A stretch of 64,000 bases of DNA from Mucilaginibacter mali. GTDB taxonomy: Bacteria > Bacteroidota > Bacteroidia > Sphingobacteriales > Sphingobacteriaceae. Positions 36,730 through 46,995 of this stretch are shown here, piece after piece. Made by a program: the position numbers and the translations under genes. The notes under the pieces are model-generated. The model was not told the origin of the DNA and searched no databases. It saw nothing but the letters and a program-made list of their open reading frames with translations. The DNA lies in NCBI RefSeq assembly GCF_013283875.1, contig NZ_CP054139.1, positions 3,100,001 through 3,164,000 on the forward strand, given 5' to 3'. The first letter of the stretch is position 1. Each line of letters opens with the position of its first letter.

Positions 36730-38778
36730 TTACTGTTGTGCTAATCCATAGCCGTTGGTAACCTTCCCTTTAGATTTGCTTAAGGTTTCAGAAGGGATCG
36801 GCCAGTAGATACGTGGCGGATCGCCGGCTGAAGTGATACCCGAAAGGATGTTTCTTTGGTATACCGTAACGGCATTAGCCATATCAACACCCCAGTTGGT
36901 TTTGGTATAACCTGCAGCCTGTAAAGCGGTTGCTTCGGCACTGCTTGGGTTGATATAGCGGAACAAGCCCTGTATAGCGATATTATGGGTTGTACCGGTT
37001 ACCTTACTTGCTACCGAAGCAATTTTAGTATAATCGTACTGACCGCGCCATCCCGGGTAAGCGGCCGGGTTACCAACCGTATCGGCCGGCGTATCAAATG
37101 TCAGCGGGTTGGTTAAAGCCACTTTTTTGATCCAGATATAAGCAGGGAAATCATTACCGTTGGTAAAGTGGTGGTATCCCTGGGTTTTCAGATCGTTAAT
37201 CGTTGTAGCCATTTCCTGTTGGATAGCTATCGCCCGCTCAGAATAAGTACCCGAACGGATCATATCCCAGCGGCGCGTACCCTCGCCCAACAGCTCAAGT
37301 TTACGTTCCTGTAATATCGCGTCTTTCAAGGCCTGACCGCTTAGTGCAGGTATATCGTATTTGGCATTTCCAAAGGCCCTTTCCCTAATCTGGTTAACCA
37401 GGGTAACGGCATCGTTTTCGCCCAACTCGGCCTTAACTTCGGCCAGCATTAAAATAACGTCGGCCATACGTAAAATGGTCCAGTTCATCCCCGAGTTACG
37501 CTGAGCGGCAACATAAGGTGGGTTCATGCGGTTATCATCCCATTTATTAGTTGCAATGCCCCCAGCACTTTTACTGCCGGGTACAAAGGTCACCATCTTC
37601 TCGTTACCATCGCCGTTGCTGCAGGTAACAGCCACGCTGGCATCGCGACGCTTATCGGCATTTAAATACTCGCCATAATAAACCGTTGGTATGATACGAA
37701 GCGCGCCGAATACTTTAGAAGGCGCCGCAGGGCTGCCACCGTCAGACGGGCGCCCGAAAGCGTATGGATATTCGCTGGTGGTTGCTGCCAGTGCTCCGTT
37801 CACATTCCCTATTTCAAATACCGATTCGGGGCTTACTGTTAAGTTTGCAAAATTTTGGAAATGTAGCTGGAATGGGTTGTTGATACCCGCTCCCCTGGTG
37901 TCGGCAACAATTAAACCGGCGGTACCTTTATTATCAAGCGCCTTTTGCAAATAGGTTTTGGCTGTTTGATAATAGGTTTTATAATCCTGGCGACGGGCGT
38001 ATACGCATTTGTTCGCTTCGTTACCTTTTTTATCAAAGGCAACTGTGCCATATAAACCGGTAACATCGGTACGGATGGTTTGATAACCGCCTGAAAAAAG
38101 CGCGATCTGGCCTATCAAAGCATCCGCATAGGTACGCGACATGCGTTCCTGGTTAATACCGCCCTGGCCCAGGTTGTACATTAGCGGCTCAACTTTCTGA
38201 AGGTCGGCGATCAATTTGTCGTAAATATCAAAACGGGAACTCAACGAATATTCATCGGCGCCGGTATTTTCGTAACCATAGGGCACATCGCCAAAGTGTA
38301 ATGTCAATTGAAAATAGCAAAACGCCCTCATGGTTATCGCTTCGCCATATAATTGAGTCCAATCGGTAGCTTTACCGGCAGCCGCGTCGGCCTTATACTG
38401 ATCTTTGGCGGCAATAACATTAGCCAAACGGCTGGCCAGCGCCAGTGTTTGATAAAGGCCGTTAAAACCACCGGCAACAGCATCGGCCCCTAACTGATCG
38501 GAACGGCCTATGGCATTAACATTATTGGATGATCCGTCTTCCGGGTAATATTCCGCATCCGATCCGATGGGGTCATTCCAGCGGTACACACCCATAATAC
38601 AGTTTTGCCTGTAGTTGGCATAGCACCACGATAGTGCTTTAAAGGTTTCGGTAGTTGTAGTGGTAACAAAACTATCGTCGACGCTTGACGGTGATGTTAC
38701 ATCTAAAAAGCTTTTTTTACACTCGGTAAAAGATAGACACAAGACAACTGCGGCTATATATTTAATATATGTTTTCAT
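36730..38778 (-). CDS. SusD/RagB family outer-membrane lipoprotein of the pectin-type locus
   Basis: 682 residues, longer than the roughly 500-600 typical for the family. Lipoprotein signal ends VVLCLSFTEC (Cys20). SusD features include LYGEAITMRAFCYFQLTLHFG, ILRMADVILMLAEVKAELGE and LQERKLELLGEGTRRWDMIR. The extra length lies mostly in the C-terminal third, after the WDMIR motif. It lies 20 bases after its SusC partner and should bind glycan at the cell surface. Linkage to a hybrid two-component regulator and pectin methylesterase suggests a pectic ligand (inference). Confidence 0.94.
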   Translation of the reverse strand: MKTYIKYIAAVVLCLSFTECKKSFLDVTSPSSVDDSFVTTTTTETFKALSWCYANYRQNCIMGVYRWNDPIGSDAEYYPEDGSSNNVNAIGRSDQLGADAVAGGFNGLYQTLALASRLANVIAAKDQYKADAAAGKATDWTQLYGEAITMRAFCYFQLTLHFGDVPYGYENTGADEYSLSSRFDIYDKLIADLQKVEPLMYNLGQGGINQERMSRTYADALIGQIALFSGGYQTIRTDVTGLYGTVAFDKKGNEANKCVYARRQDYKTYYQTAKTYLQKALDNKGTAGLIVADTRGAGINNPFQLHFQNFANLTVSPESVFEIGNVNGALAATTSEYPYAFGRPSDGGSPAAPSKVFGALRIIPTVYYGEYLNADKRRDASVAVTCSNGDGNEKMVTFVPGSKSAGGIATNKWDDNRMNPPYVAAQRNSGMNWTILRMADVILMLAEVKAELGENDAVTLVNQIRERAFGNAKYDIPALSGQALKDAILQERKLELLGEGTRRWDMIRSGTYSERAIAIQQEMATTINDLKTQGYHHFTNGNDFPAYIWIKKVALTNPLTFDTPADTVGNPAAYPGWRGQYDYTKIASVASKVTGTTHNIAIQGLFRYINPSSAEATALQAAGYTKTNWGVDMANAVTVYQRNILSGITSAGDPPRIYWPIPSETLSKSKGKVTNGYGLAQQ

Positions 38779-38798
38779 GTTTTTTGTGTTTTTAATAA

Positions 38799-41700
38799 TT
38801 AAAAGTTAAGGTTTACACCAAATACAAACGAACGGGCACGCGGATAAGCGCCATAGTCGAACCCAGGTGTAGGATAAACCGCGTTGTTGGCATTATCATT
38901 AGTTCCAACTTCCGGATCGAGGCCGCTGTAACCGGTTATCGTCATTAAATTATAAACACTACCGTATATACGCAGGTTGCTTAAATGCGCGCTTGCTAAT
39001 ACCGATTTTGGCAGCGTATACCCTAAAGTTAAGGTATTTAAACGCAGGTACGAACCCTTTTCGATGCCCAGGGTTGATGTAACCCCGGTTTCGCTATACG
39101 ATAAAGGATAGCTGGCATTGGTATTTGCCGCGTTAAATTCATCTGGTGTTTTTAAGCGCACCAGCGCACCGTTAACCACATTATATATTTTGTACGAATT
39201 GGCCATAAAGGCAAGCTTGTTCTGATATACGCCTGCTTCCTTAGGGCCATATAACGACAACAGCTTATTAGCGTTAAATACGTCGTTACCGTAGCTGTAA
39301 TTAAAATTCAGCCCCATATCGATATTTTTATAACTAACCCTAACGTTAAAGCCCCCTGTAAACTTAGGCGAAGTGTTAGCAATAATGCCTAAGTCCTTAT
39401 CATCTATCTTACCATCGCCGTTAATGTCTTTATACTTCGGCAAGCCGGGGTAAGCGATCTGTCCTGTCGGACGGTCGGTACCGGTATTAATACCGTGCGT
39501 AACACCTCCCGAAGAAGTTGTAAGATCGGGCACACCTGCCTTAAGCGTATACAGGCCGTTGTTATAATTAAAATCGTTAGGCGTGTAAAAACCATCATAA
39601 ACCAAACCACGAATCAAACCAACCGGACGCCCTACTACCAACTGATAATCAGACGCCGGATAAGTCGCGCTGCCATTCCATGCCGAACCGTAAAGGCCTG
39701 TTACGTTATCTGCAAGCTTATCTACATTGTTTCTATTAAAGTTGATGTTGCCGCCGGCCGTTACTCTCCAGTCTTTATTTTTAAATACGGTGCCTAAAAG
39801 CGATATCTCGACACCCTTGTTGCTTACCTGTCCAATATTGGCATAAGCGTAGGTGAAACCGGTAATACCTGTAACCGATGTTTGCAGCAACAGGTCTTTG
39901 GTTGTATTCCAGTAAACATCAACCGTGCCCGACAATTTTTCGCCAAACAGCGTAAAATCAGTACCGATATTGCGTGTTAGGGAAGTTTCCCATTTCAGGT
40001 TCGGATTAGACAAGATGCTGGGTGTGCTTAACTGGTAAGCAGCCAAAAGCTGGTGATTGCTTTCGTACTGCGCGCGGGCATCGGTTACTGCACCCCATGA
40101 TTGTGTGGTTACGCCCGAAGGGATATTGTTGTTACCCACCGTACCGTATGATACACGCAGCTTCAGATCGTTCACCCAGTTTACATTCTTCAGGAAGTTT
40201 TCCTGTGATACCCTCCAGGCGAATGCGCCGCCCGGGAAGTATCCCCAGCGATTATTAGGATTAAATTTAGAAGATCCATCTGCGCGGAATGTACCGGTCA
40301 GTAAGTATTTATCCATAAAGCTATACATCAAACGGCCGAAGTATGAGTTAAGGCGGTCTGGCGTATTTACGCTTGATGAAGTAGTGATGGAACCGGCCGT
40401 CTTATCGTACTGGTTAATTTGGGCAAAGGCAGTTTCCTTGGTGTAATTTGATGGAAAGTGGTTTGCCTGCACAGAAAGGCCCGTGCCGCCCGAGTTAGAA
40501 AACTCGGTACCGGCCAAAACGTTTATTTTATGATCGTTGTTGATGACGAACTCGTAATTTAAAGTATTTGCCCAGCGCATGCCCCAGCTATCGCTTTTAC
40601 GATAGTCGACGTTACCGGCATACAATTTATTCCCTGTAGCGTCATCGGTAAAGCCGCCATTATAAATGGCCCCCGACCAATATTTGCGCTGCCCCCATGA
40701 GCCGTTACCGCTAAAATCGGTATGGTAGGTTAAGCCTTTAATTATCTCCCAGTTTAATGAGGCTATGCCCACAAAGTTTTGAGAGAGTGTAAGCGGTTCG
40801 TAATCGGCAATACGGTTTACGGGGTTGTAATTATCCCACAAAACATTTTTTCCGTATTGCGATATGTTATTACTGGCAGTTAAAGCGCCCAGATTGCCTA
40901 AAATTTGGTTAGTAGCGATAGGGCGGAATTGATATGCCGACGAAAGTATCGACCCGCCGCCGCTGCTTACGCTCTCATCGCCCATGGTTGGGGTGTTTGA
41001 GTAGCGGGTGTTTATATCAAACTGAACATTATCGTACAACTTTTGGTTTATCTTCAATTGCGCTGTTGCACGGCGTTGATACGACCGCAGTTTCATCCCC
41101 TCATCATCTAAGTAGGTGGCATTAAACAACACCTTTGTTTTTTCTGTACCACCGGCAACCGTAAGAGAGTGGTTCCATGATACGGATTGCTTATAAGCTT
41201 GCTTCTGGATATCATTTGTTGCCAGGTTGCGATAACTTTCTATACCGCCCGTATTGCTGCCCGCGTTGGCACCAAGGCCATACAACTGCTCAAACGGTGT
41301 TTGATAAGCGGCCGCGTTGGCAGCAGCGTTAGCCCATACATATTTTAAGTATTCGTAAGGACTTAAAGCTTCTAAATATTTAATTGGGGTATTAATTTTA
41401 GCATAGCCATTGTAACTCACCGTTGTTTTGCCGGCCTTTGCCGTTTTTGTGGTAACCAAAACCACACCGTTAGCACCACGCGAACCGTAAATGGCTGTTG
41501 ATGACGCATCCTTTAACACATCAATGCTCTCCACCTGGTCGCCGGGGATATCGCTTAAGTTACCCGGGATACCATCAATCAGTATCAGCGCCTGGTTACT
41601 TTGCGAAATAGAACTCCCGCCGCGTACACGAATGTTGATGCCGCCACCCGGACGGCCGTCCTGCGAGGTGATATTTACACCTGGTAATTTACCCTGCATG

Positions 41701-42185
41701 GCCTGCGCCACGTTGGCTACCGGTACGGCCGCGATATCCTTTCCGCTAACTGACGAAACAGCACCGGTCAGGTCGCGTTTTTTTACGGTACCGTAACCAA
41801 TAACCACTACCTCATTCAGGTTTTGGATGGTTTCCTTCATCGATACATTAACGGTAGTACGACCGCTGATACCCACTTCGCTGCTGGTATAGCCTACAAA
41901 GGAAAACACCAGGATGCCCTGCGGGTTACTAATTTTTAAAGTATAATGCCCGTTAACATCAGTAAGGGTGCCGTTACTTGTGCCTTTAAGGCTTACACTA
42001 ACGCCGGGCAAGGTTTGCCCCTGTTCATCGCGCACGGTACCGCTTACTGTTTTATCTGCCTGCGCAAATACCTGCGCAACCATCATTAAAACAAAGGCCA
42101 CGCTTAATAAAAAGCGCCTCCTTATGCGTTGAGTTTTTTGATGCCGGTGTTGGGAGCCGGTTAGCAATTGAGTAAAAAAATTCAT
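38799..42185 (-). CDS. SusC/RagA TonB-dependent transporter of the pectin-type locus
   Basis: 1128 residues. A long, basic n-region (MNFFTQ to RIRRR) precedes the signal core (LLSVAFVLMMVAQVFAQ, ending near 42). Then come the carboxypeptidase-regulatory-like domain (about 45-125), the plug beginning VVVIGYGTVKKRDLTGAVSS with SGGSSISQSNQALILIDGIPG-like loops and DASSTAIYGSRGANGVVLVTTK, and a barrel ending GVNLNF. No STN domain. It probably imports pectic oligosaccharides with the SusD encoded downstream, under control of the hybrid two-component protein encoded 366 bases upstream. Confidence 0.95.
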   Translation of the reverse strand: MNFFTQLLTGSQHRHQKTQRIRRRFLLSVAFVLMMVAQVFAQADKTVSGTVRDEQGQTLPGVSVSLKGTSNGTLTDVNGHYTLKISNPQGILVFSFVGYTSSEVGISGRTTVNVSMKETIQNLNEVVVIGYGTVKKRDLTGAVSSVSGKDIAAVPVANVAQAMQGKLPGVNITSQDGRPGGGINIRVRGGSSISQSNQALILIDGIPGNLSDIPGDQVESIDVLKDASSTAIYGSRGANGVVLVTTKTAKAGKTTVSYNGYAKINTPIKYLEALSPYEYLKYVWANAAANAAAYQTPFEQLYGLGANAGSNTGGIESYRNLATNDIQKQAYKQSVSWNHSLTVAGGTEKTKVLFNATYLDDEGMKLRSYQRRATAQLKINQKLYDNVQFDINTRYSNTPTMGDESVSSGGGSILSSAYQFRPIATNQILGNLGALTASNNISQYGKNVLWDNYNPVNRIADYEPLTLSQNFVGIASLNWEIIKGLTYHTDFSGNGSWGQRKYWSGAIYNGGFTDDATGNKLYAGNVDYRKSDSWGMRWANTLNYEFVINNDHKINVLAGTEFSNSGGTGLSVQANHFPSNYTKETAFAQINQYDKTAGSITTSSSVNTPDRLNSYFGRLMYSFMDKYLLTGTFRADGSSKFNPNNRWGYFPGGAFAWRVSQENFLKNVNWVNDLKLRVSYGTVGNNNIPSGVTTQSWGAVTDARAQYESNHQLLAAYQLSTPSILSNPNLKWETSLTRNIGTDFTLFGEKLSGTVDVYWNTTKDLLLQTSVTGITGFTYAYANIGQVSNKGVEISLLGTVFKNKDWRVTAGGNINFNRNNVDKLADNVTGLYGSAWNGSATYPASDYQLVVGRPVGLIRGLVYDGFYTPNDFNYNNGLYTLKAGVPDLTTSSGGVTHGINTGTDRPTGQIAYPGLPKYKDINGDGKIDDKDLGIIANTSPKFTGGFNVRVSYKNIDMGLNFNYSYGNDVFNANKLLSLYGPKEAGVYQNKLAFMANSYKIYNVVNGALVRLKTPDEFNAANTNASYPLSYSETGVTSTLGIEKGSYLRLNTLTLGYTLPKSVLASAHLSNLRIYGSVYNLMTITGYSGLDPEVGTNDNANNAVYPTPGFDYGAYPRARSFVFGVNLNF

Positions 42186-42551
42186 AATTAATAGGTTTTA
42201 TAAATGGTTTATTAAATAAGGTGCTATGGTTTGGGCCGCGAGATGATGGTTATCTCCCTATGTACTTACAAGGATAACGGACGTACGGAAGATCAATGGG
42301 GGTTTGTGCAGCGCACTAACAAAATGCAGCATAGGCAGCGGCATGAAAAAAAGTAAAGCTTTTCTCATATAACAACGAAGTTTTAGGCGCCTGTATTGGT
42401 TTATATACCGGCAAGGTTAAATAATTGGTTTATTGCAGTTGACTTAGAAAACCAAATCCTGCAATCGATTGTATCAACAATAACAAACCTAAGGAAAATG
42501 GCTTTTCGGCGGGATTAAAAATTGGTTTAAAAGGTTTAAAAATTGATTTGA
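42186..42551 (-). promoter_or_regulatory. susC promoter region with repeated elements
   Basis: This 366-base gap lies between the hybrid two-component gene and susC. Near-identical 14-base direct repeats TTAAAAATTGGTTT (42515-42528) and TTAAAAATTGATTT (42536-42549) have a 21-base period. AATTGGTTT also occurs at 42423-42431 and TATTGGTTT at 42394-42402. TAGGTTTG on the minus strand (42484-42491) fits the -7 consensus but no -33 element accompanies it. No gene was seen. Direct repeats spaced by two helical turns are what an AraC-type DNA-binding domain would use. Confidence 0.45.
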
Positions 42552-45500
42552 TTAGTACGGCCGTGTACTATCCATACTCAATTCGTGAATACCTTTTATA
42601 TAGTCGGACGGAGATTTTTCAAATTTATCTTTGAAGCAGGTGCTAAAATATTTCACGTTATAAAAGCCCACTTTACAGGCAATATCGCTCACTACGGTCT
42701 CGCCGGCGTCCATATATTGCCGGGCGCGTTTTAAGCGCATCTCACGGATAAACTCTACGGGGGCTAAGCCGGTAAGGCTCTTTATTTTTTTATAAAACGG
42801 CGATCGGCTCATATTCATTAAGGCGGCTACCGCGTCGATATTAAAGTCGGGGTCGGGCATACCACCTTCTACTATCCCTATCAGTTTTTTCAAAAAGGAT
42901 TCATCGTGCGATGTGATAACCACAGGACTTGGGCTGATATCCATTGCCTGCTTTTCGCCGGTGATAGACTGGAAGTATAATTTACGTTTAGCGATGATAT
43001 TATCTATCGTCGCGATTAAAAAGTTATTATTGAACGGCTTGGTAATATAAGCATCGGCACCATAGCGTAGCCCTTGTATCTGGTCTTCAACCGCCTGCTT
43101 TGCCGAAAGCAGGATTACCGGGATATGGCTGGTGGTTTCATCATTCTTCAGTTGTTCCAGCATGGTAATGCCATCCATTCCGGGCATCATAATATCGCTG
43201 ATGATCAGGTCGGGCAGTAATTTCCGGGCCTGTTCCAAACCTTTAATGCCATCTTCGGCTGTTTCCAGGCGATATTTATTATCAATTTGCAAACGCAGGA
43301 ATGCCCGCAGGTCAGCATTATCTTCTACAAGCAATATCTGTTCCTTACCGGTATGCTCTTCCATGTGTTCAACCACATCAGCTATTGCTTCATCCAGGGT
43401 CATTTCTGTAGCCAAAGCCGGCTCGACCGGCGCGATGACCGGGGCAGCAACAACGTTAATATTCTTCAGTTCAATGCTGATGGTAAGCCCGCCCTTATAA
43501 TTGTTGTCGGCCCATATTTTACCTTCGTGCAGGGCAATCATTTCCTTCGATAAAGCCAAACCGATGCCCGAACCTTTTTGATGATGGTGGTCGCCCTCGT
43601 AAAACAGTTTGAACAGGTCATTCAAATTATCGGGCGGTACGCCACCGGCCTCGTCCGAGATAAGTATTTTAATTATTTCGTCCTTCGCGTATACATCAAT
43701 ATCAATATGCTTACCCGGCGGCGAAAATTTGTAGGCATTAGCCAATATATTATAAAGCACAATGTCTATTTTTTCGGGATCAATGCGGCAGGTGATCTCA
43801 TTTACGTTGCTGTTAAGCGTTTGAGAGATATTTTTTTCCTTAGCAATTTCGGCAAAATAGCTGCCAACATCCTTTATAAACCCAATCAGTTCTATCTGCT
43901 GGTAATTCATTACAGCTTTGCCGCTTTGCACCTTACGCAAATCGAGCAATTGGTTAATGAACCGCATGATACGGGAAGCGTTCTTCTGTACAATGGAAAT
44001 ATATTCCTTACCATTTTCGCTCAGGTTTTCGGTTTCCGCTATGGCCGTTATCGGGTTAATGATGAGGGTAAGCGGCGTACGCAATTCGTGCGAGATATTG
44101 GTAAAGAACGTTGTTTTTAAAGTGGCGATATGCTGCTCTACAGCAATACTTTGCCGCAACCGCAGCATGGTTAGCGTATTCTTCCTGATCAATACAAAAA
44201 TGACCACTGCAACGGCAAAATATAGCAGGTAAGCCCACCAGGTAAGCCAGGGCGGCGGCAAAATATTAATAATGAGGCTTCGGTAAGGCGTGTTAGTGTA
44301 AAGACCGGGACTAACACACTTCATTTCAAATTTATATTGCCCGGGAGGCAGATTGGTATACGTTGTCCGTTGAAACCCGCGGCTGCTTCGCCAAACGGTA
44401 TCAAAACCGGCAAGCCTGAACATATAGTTTTGCTTATTGCCCGAACGATAATCCAAAACCGTGTAGTCAAAGCTAACGGTGCTTTGATCATATTTAAGCT
44501 GCAGCGATTCCAACTCGTTAACCTGGTGAGCTAACAGCGAGCTATTATCCAGCAGGGCGATATCCTGGTTGTTGACCTGTACATTTGTAAAAACTATCCG
44601 GCCAAAAATGCGCTGATCGGTCAGTTGTTCCGGATCAAAGGAGAGCAAGCCGCTCATGGTACCAAAAACAATACCGCTCTGCGGCATTTTTATACAGGCC
44701 GACTCTGAAAACACCGTCCGCGGGATCCCATCTGAACTATCGTAAGTACGAAACTCGCCCGATGAGGGGTTGAAGCGGGTTAAACCTGTTTGCGAAGCGA
44801 GCCACAGGTTATCATCCGCATCGCTGGCAAGGCTCACGATATAATCGTTAAACAAGCCATCGCGGGATGTATAGTTTTGAAACTTCAGGCTATTCAGCGG
44901 ATCGTTCCCCATAGCTTTACTCAGCCCGCCGCCTGATGTGCCCAGCCACATGGTATTTTTGTCGTCGCGGTAAACGTATTGCACATCGTTACTGCCAAGG
45001 CTGGTAATATCGCCGGCTACCTTACTATAAGTTTTCGCCCGGAATGGCAACTGATCTGACTGGGCCTGGATCACCATTATGCCATCGGTAGTGGCCACCC
45101 AAATATTCCCGGCACCATCCAGCGACATTTTTCTTATTTTATTAAAAGCCCCCTGCGGTACGCCTTTCAGTAAATCGGCCTGGCGTACAAAGTGTGCCGC
45201 TCCTCCGTTCGAAACAAACAGGTTCAGTCCGCCATCAAAGCTACCGGCCCATATCCGGCCACGGCTATCCTGCAAAACGGTATAGATCTGATTACTGGAT
45301 ATACTGTGCTTATCATTATCATCAGCCTGATAGTGGATCAGCTTGTAAGTGGTTCCATCAGCGTTAACCGGTTCGGCCTTATACAAGCCGTTACTTTTGG
45401 TGCCCATCCACACCGCGCCGCCCGAATCGGGTGTAATGGTATAAACCTGCCCCAACCCGCTTGCCGGCTCGTTGGTAAATACGTTGCTTAGTTTATTGCC

Positions 45501-46919
45501 ATTTTGTAAAACATAAAGCTTATTACCCTTGGTGCCTACCCATATGCGCCCCTTCCGGTCTACAGCAAGGCCTCGCACATCGTTTTCAGATTTAAACCGT
45601 CCGTGTGTTTCAAGCTTATATTGCTGAAAGTTACTTTGCTGGAAAACAACTTTTTCCAACTCATGTTCGTTGGTTACCAGCCATAATACACCGGCAGGGT
45701 CGTAATACCAATGGGCTACATTGTTAGAGAATTTACGGTTCGGGTCGTTTGGATCATCAAAAAAATAAAGAACCTGGTCCTTTGCCGTATCATAATAACC
45801 AAAGCCGCCCTTCTTCATAGCTATCCATACCAGCCCGTTCTTGTCTTCAAACACCTGGTAATGGTTCCCGATAAACCTTGAGTTAGCATCTGTAAGCTGG
45901 CTATAAAATTTTAACGCCCCACTTTGCGGATCGTAACGAAGCACGCCTTCTTTGGCCGGTTCTATCCATAAACTGCCTTTGCTGTCTTCAAACAGGGTGA
46001 ATATCTCTGCTGAGGCTTTCGCGATCTTCCTTACCGCGAAGTTTTGCAGATCGCATTCAAATAGATCTCCATCGGATCCCGAGGCATACAAAACATCCCG
46101 CTTCCGGGAGATGAGGGTATTATTGATCCGGGAGTTTGCAATGCGTTTTACAATGGTATGGCCGGTATGCTTATCAGTTACATAAAGCTGCCCACCGGCA
46201 CTTACCGTATATAAAAAGCGGTCCCCCTCGGTAATATCGGTAACCGGGTCATTTTTAACTACCTGGCTGGCCGGCTGAAAAGAGTCCCTTTCTTTTTTCA
46301 GTAGTGTTAGTCCACCGGCAGTACCTATCCAAACATTTTGATTATGATCGATATGGAAAAAATTGATATCGTTTGAAGCGATCCACCTGTCTGCGTTACG
46401 TCCGCTATAATACCGGGTATAGTTGGCGGGGGTATTATAAGCATCGGGGAAATAAAATATGCCCAAACCGGCCGATTCCAACCACAATTGTCCATCGTTG
46501 GATGCAAGTACATTTTTAAATTTAAGCTTAGCCCGTATGGCTGCCGGGAAGACCGTGTTTAACGGCGATATCTTCCCGCTGGCCTTATTAAAACTGTAGA
46601 TCTGGCTGTCGTAACTTTTCAACCATAAGTGGTCAACGTCGCCGTCAACTATCGCGTCTATGCGGTCATTCTTCAGCGGTGAGCGGTCGCCCGGGACGGA
46701 TTTATAGGAAATAAAGCGGCTGCCATCAAAGCGGTTGATCCCGTTCCAGGTAGAGAACCACATAAACCCCTGCTGATCTTTGATTATACAGTTTACCGCC
46801 ACGTGCGACAGCCCGTCATCTGTAGAATAATGCTCTACAATGGCCTTGGGCTGCGCGAATACTGTAATTGTTATCAACAGTAAGGCAAGCAGCAGATATT
46901 TATGTTTATGGTGCGCCAT
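42552..46919 (-). CDS. Hybrid two-component system protein (sensor kinase, receiver, AraC HTH)
   Basis: 1455 residues containing a whole signalling pathway. After a signal peptide (1-22) come periplasmic two-component propeller repeats (about 30-770), a Y_Y_Y domain (about 810-870), one membrane span (about 885-910), HisKA with His944 in FFTNISHELRTPLTL, HATPase_c (N-box ILANAYKFSPPG; GGVPPDN; GSGIGLALSKEM), a receiver domain with phospho-acceptor Asp1242 in LIISDIMMPGMDG, and a C-terminal AraC double helix-turn-helix (about 1355-1450). Such hybrid systems bind oligosaccharides in the periplasm and activate the adjacent susC gene. All key catalytic residues appear present. The flanking pectinesterase suggests a pectin-derived ligand. 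Confidence 0.96.
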   Translation of the reverse strand: MAHHKHKYLLLALLLITITVFAQPKAIVEHYSTDDGLSHVAVNCIIKDQQGFMWFSTWNGINRFDGSRFISYKSVPGDRSPLKNDRIDAIVDGDVDHLWLKSYDSQIYSFNKASGKISPLNTVFPAAIRAKLKFKNVLASNDGQLWLESAGLGIFYFPDAYNTPANYTRYYSGRNADRWIASNDINFFHIDHNQNVWIGTAGGLTLLKKERDSFQPASQVVKNDPVTDITEGDRFLYTVSAGGQLYVTDKHTGHTIVKRIANSRINNTLISRKRDVLYASGSDGDLFECDLQNFAVRKIAKASAEIFTLFEDSKGSLWIEPAKEGVLRYDPQSGALKFYSQLTDANSRFIGNHYQVFEDKNGLVWIAMKKGGFGYYDTAKDQVLYFFDDPNDPNRKFSNNVAHWYYDPAGVLWLVTNEHELEKVVFQQSNFQQYKLETHGRFKSENDVRGLAVDRKGRIWVGTKGNKLYVLQNGNKLSNVFTNEPASGLGQVYTITPDSGGAVWMGTKSNGLYKAEPVNADGTTYKLIHYQADDNDKHSISSNQIYTVLQDSRGRIWAGSFDGGLNLFVSNGGAAHFVRQADLLKGVPQGAFNKIRKMSLDGAGNIWVATTDGIMVIQAQSDQLPFRAKTYSKVAGDITSLGSNDVQYVYRDDKNTMWLGTSGGGLSKAMGNDPLNSLKFQNYTSRDGLFNDYIVSLASDADDNLWLASQTGLTRFNPSSGEFRTYDSSDGIPRTVFSESACIKMPQSGIVFGTMSGLLSFDPEQLTDQRIFGRIVFTNVQVNNQDIALLDNSSLLAHQVNELESLQLKYDQSTVSFDYTVLDYRSGNKQNYMFRLAGFDTVWRSSRGFQRTTYTNLPPGQYKFEMKCVSPGLYTNTPYRSLIINILPPPWLTWWAYLLYFAVAVVIFVLIRKNTLTMLRLRQSIAVEQHIATLKTTFFTNISHELRTPLTLIINPITAIAETENLSENGKEYISIVQKNASRIMRFINQLLDLRKVQSGKAVMNYQQIELIGFIKDVGSYFAEIAKEKNISQTLNSNVNEITCRIDPEKIDIVLYNILANAYKFSPPGKHIDIDVYAKDEIIKILISDEAGGVPPDNLNDLFKLFYEGDHHHQKGSGIGLALSKEMIALHEGKIWADNNYKGGLTISIELKNINVVAAPVIAPVEPALATEMTLDEAIADVVEHMEEHTGKEQILLVEDNADLRAFLRLQIDNKYRLETAEDGIKGLEQARKLLPDLIISDIMMPGMDGITMLEQLKNDETTSHIPVILLSAKQAVEDQIQGLRYGADAYITKPFNNNFLIATIDNIIAKRKLYFQSITGEKQAMDISPSPVVITSHDESFLKKLIGIVEGGMPDPDFNIDAVAALMNMSRSPFYKKIKSLTGLAPVEFIREMRLKRARQYMDAGETVVSDIACKVGFYNVKYFSTCFKDKFEKSPSDYIKGIHELSMDSTRPY

Positions 46920-46995
46920 TTATCAAATCTAAATTTAATACTATTACCGTGTATTCAGATAATGGTATTATTTAACATTTGCCCGGTTTATAAAG

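Noticed and set aside
42359..42371. TTTTCTCATATA shared with 58020-58031 upstream of two susC genes
   Set aside because: A 12-base AT-rich match is expected many times by chance in 64 kb and no flanking similarity supports it.
43578..44120. Plus-strand open frame of 180 codons
   Set aside because: It is antisense to the kinase domain of the hybrid two-component protein and has no recognisable content.
46924..46931. TAGATTTG on the minus strand as a promoter for the hybrid two-component gene
   Set aside because: It matches the -7 consensus but lies only five bases before the start codon, too close for a leader, and has no -33 partner.
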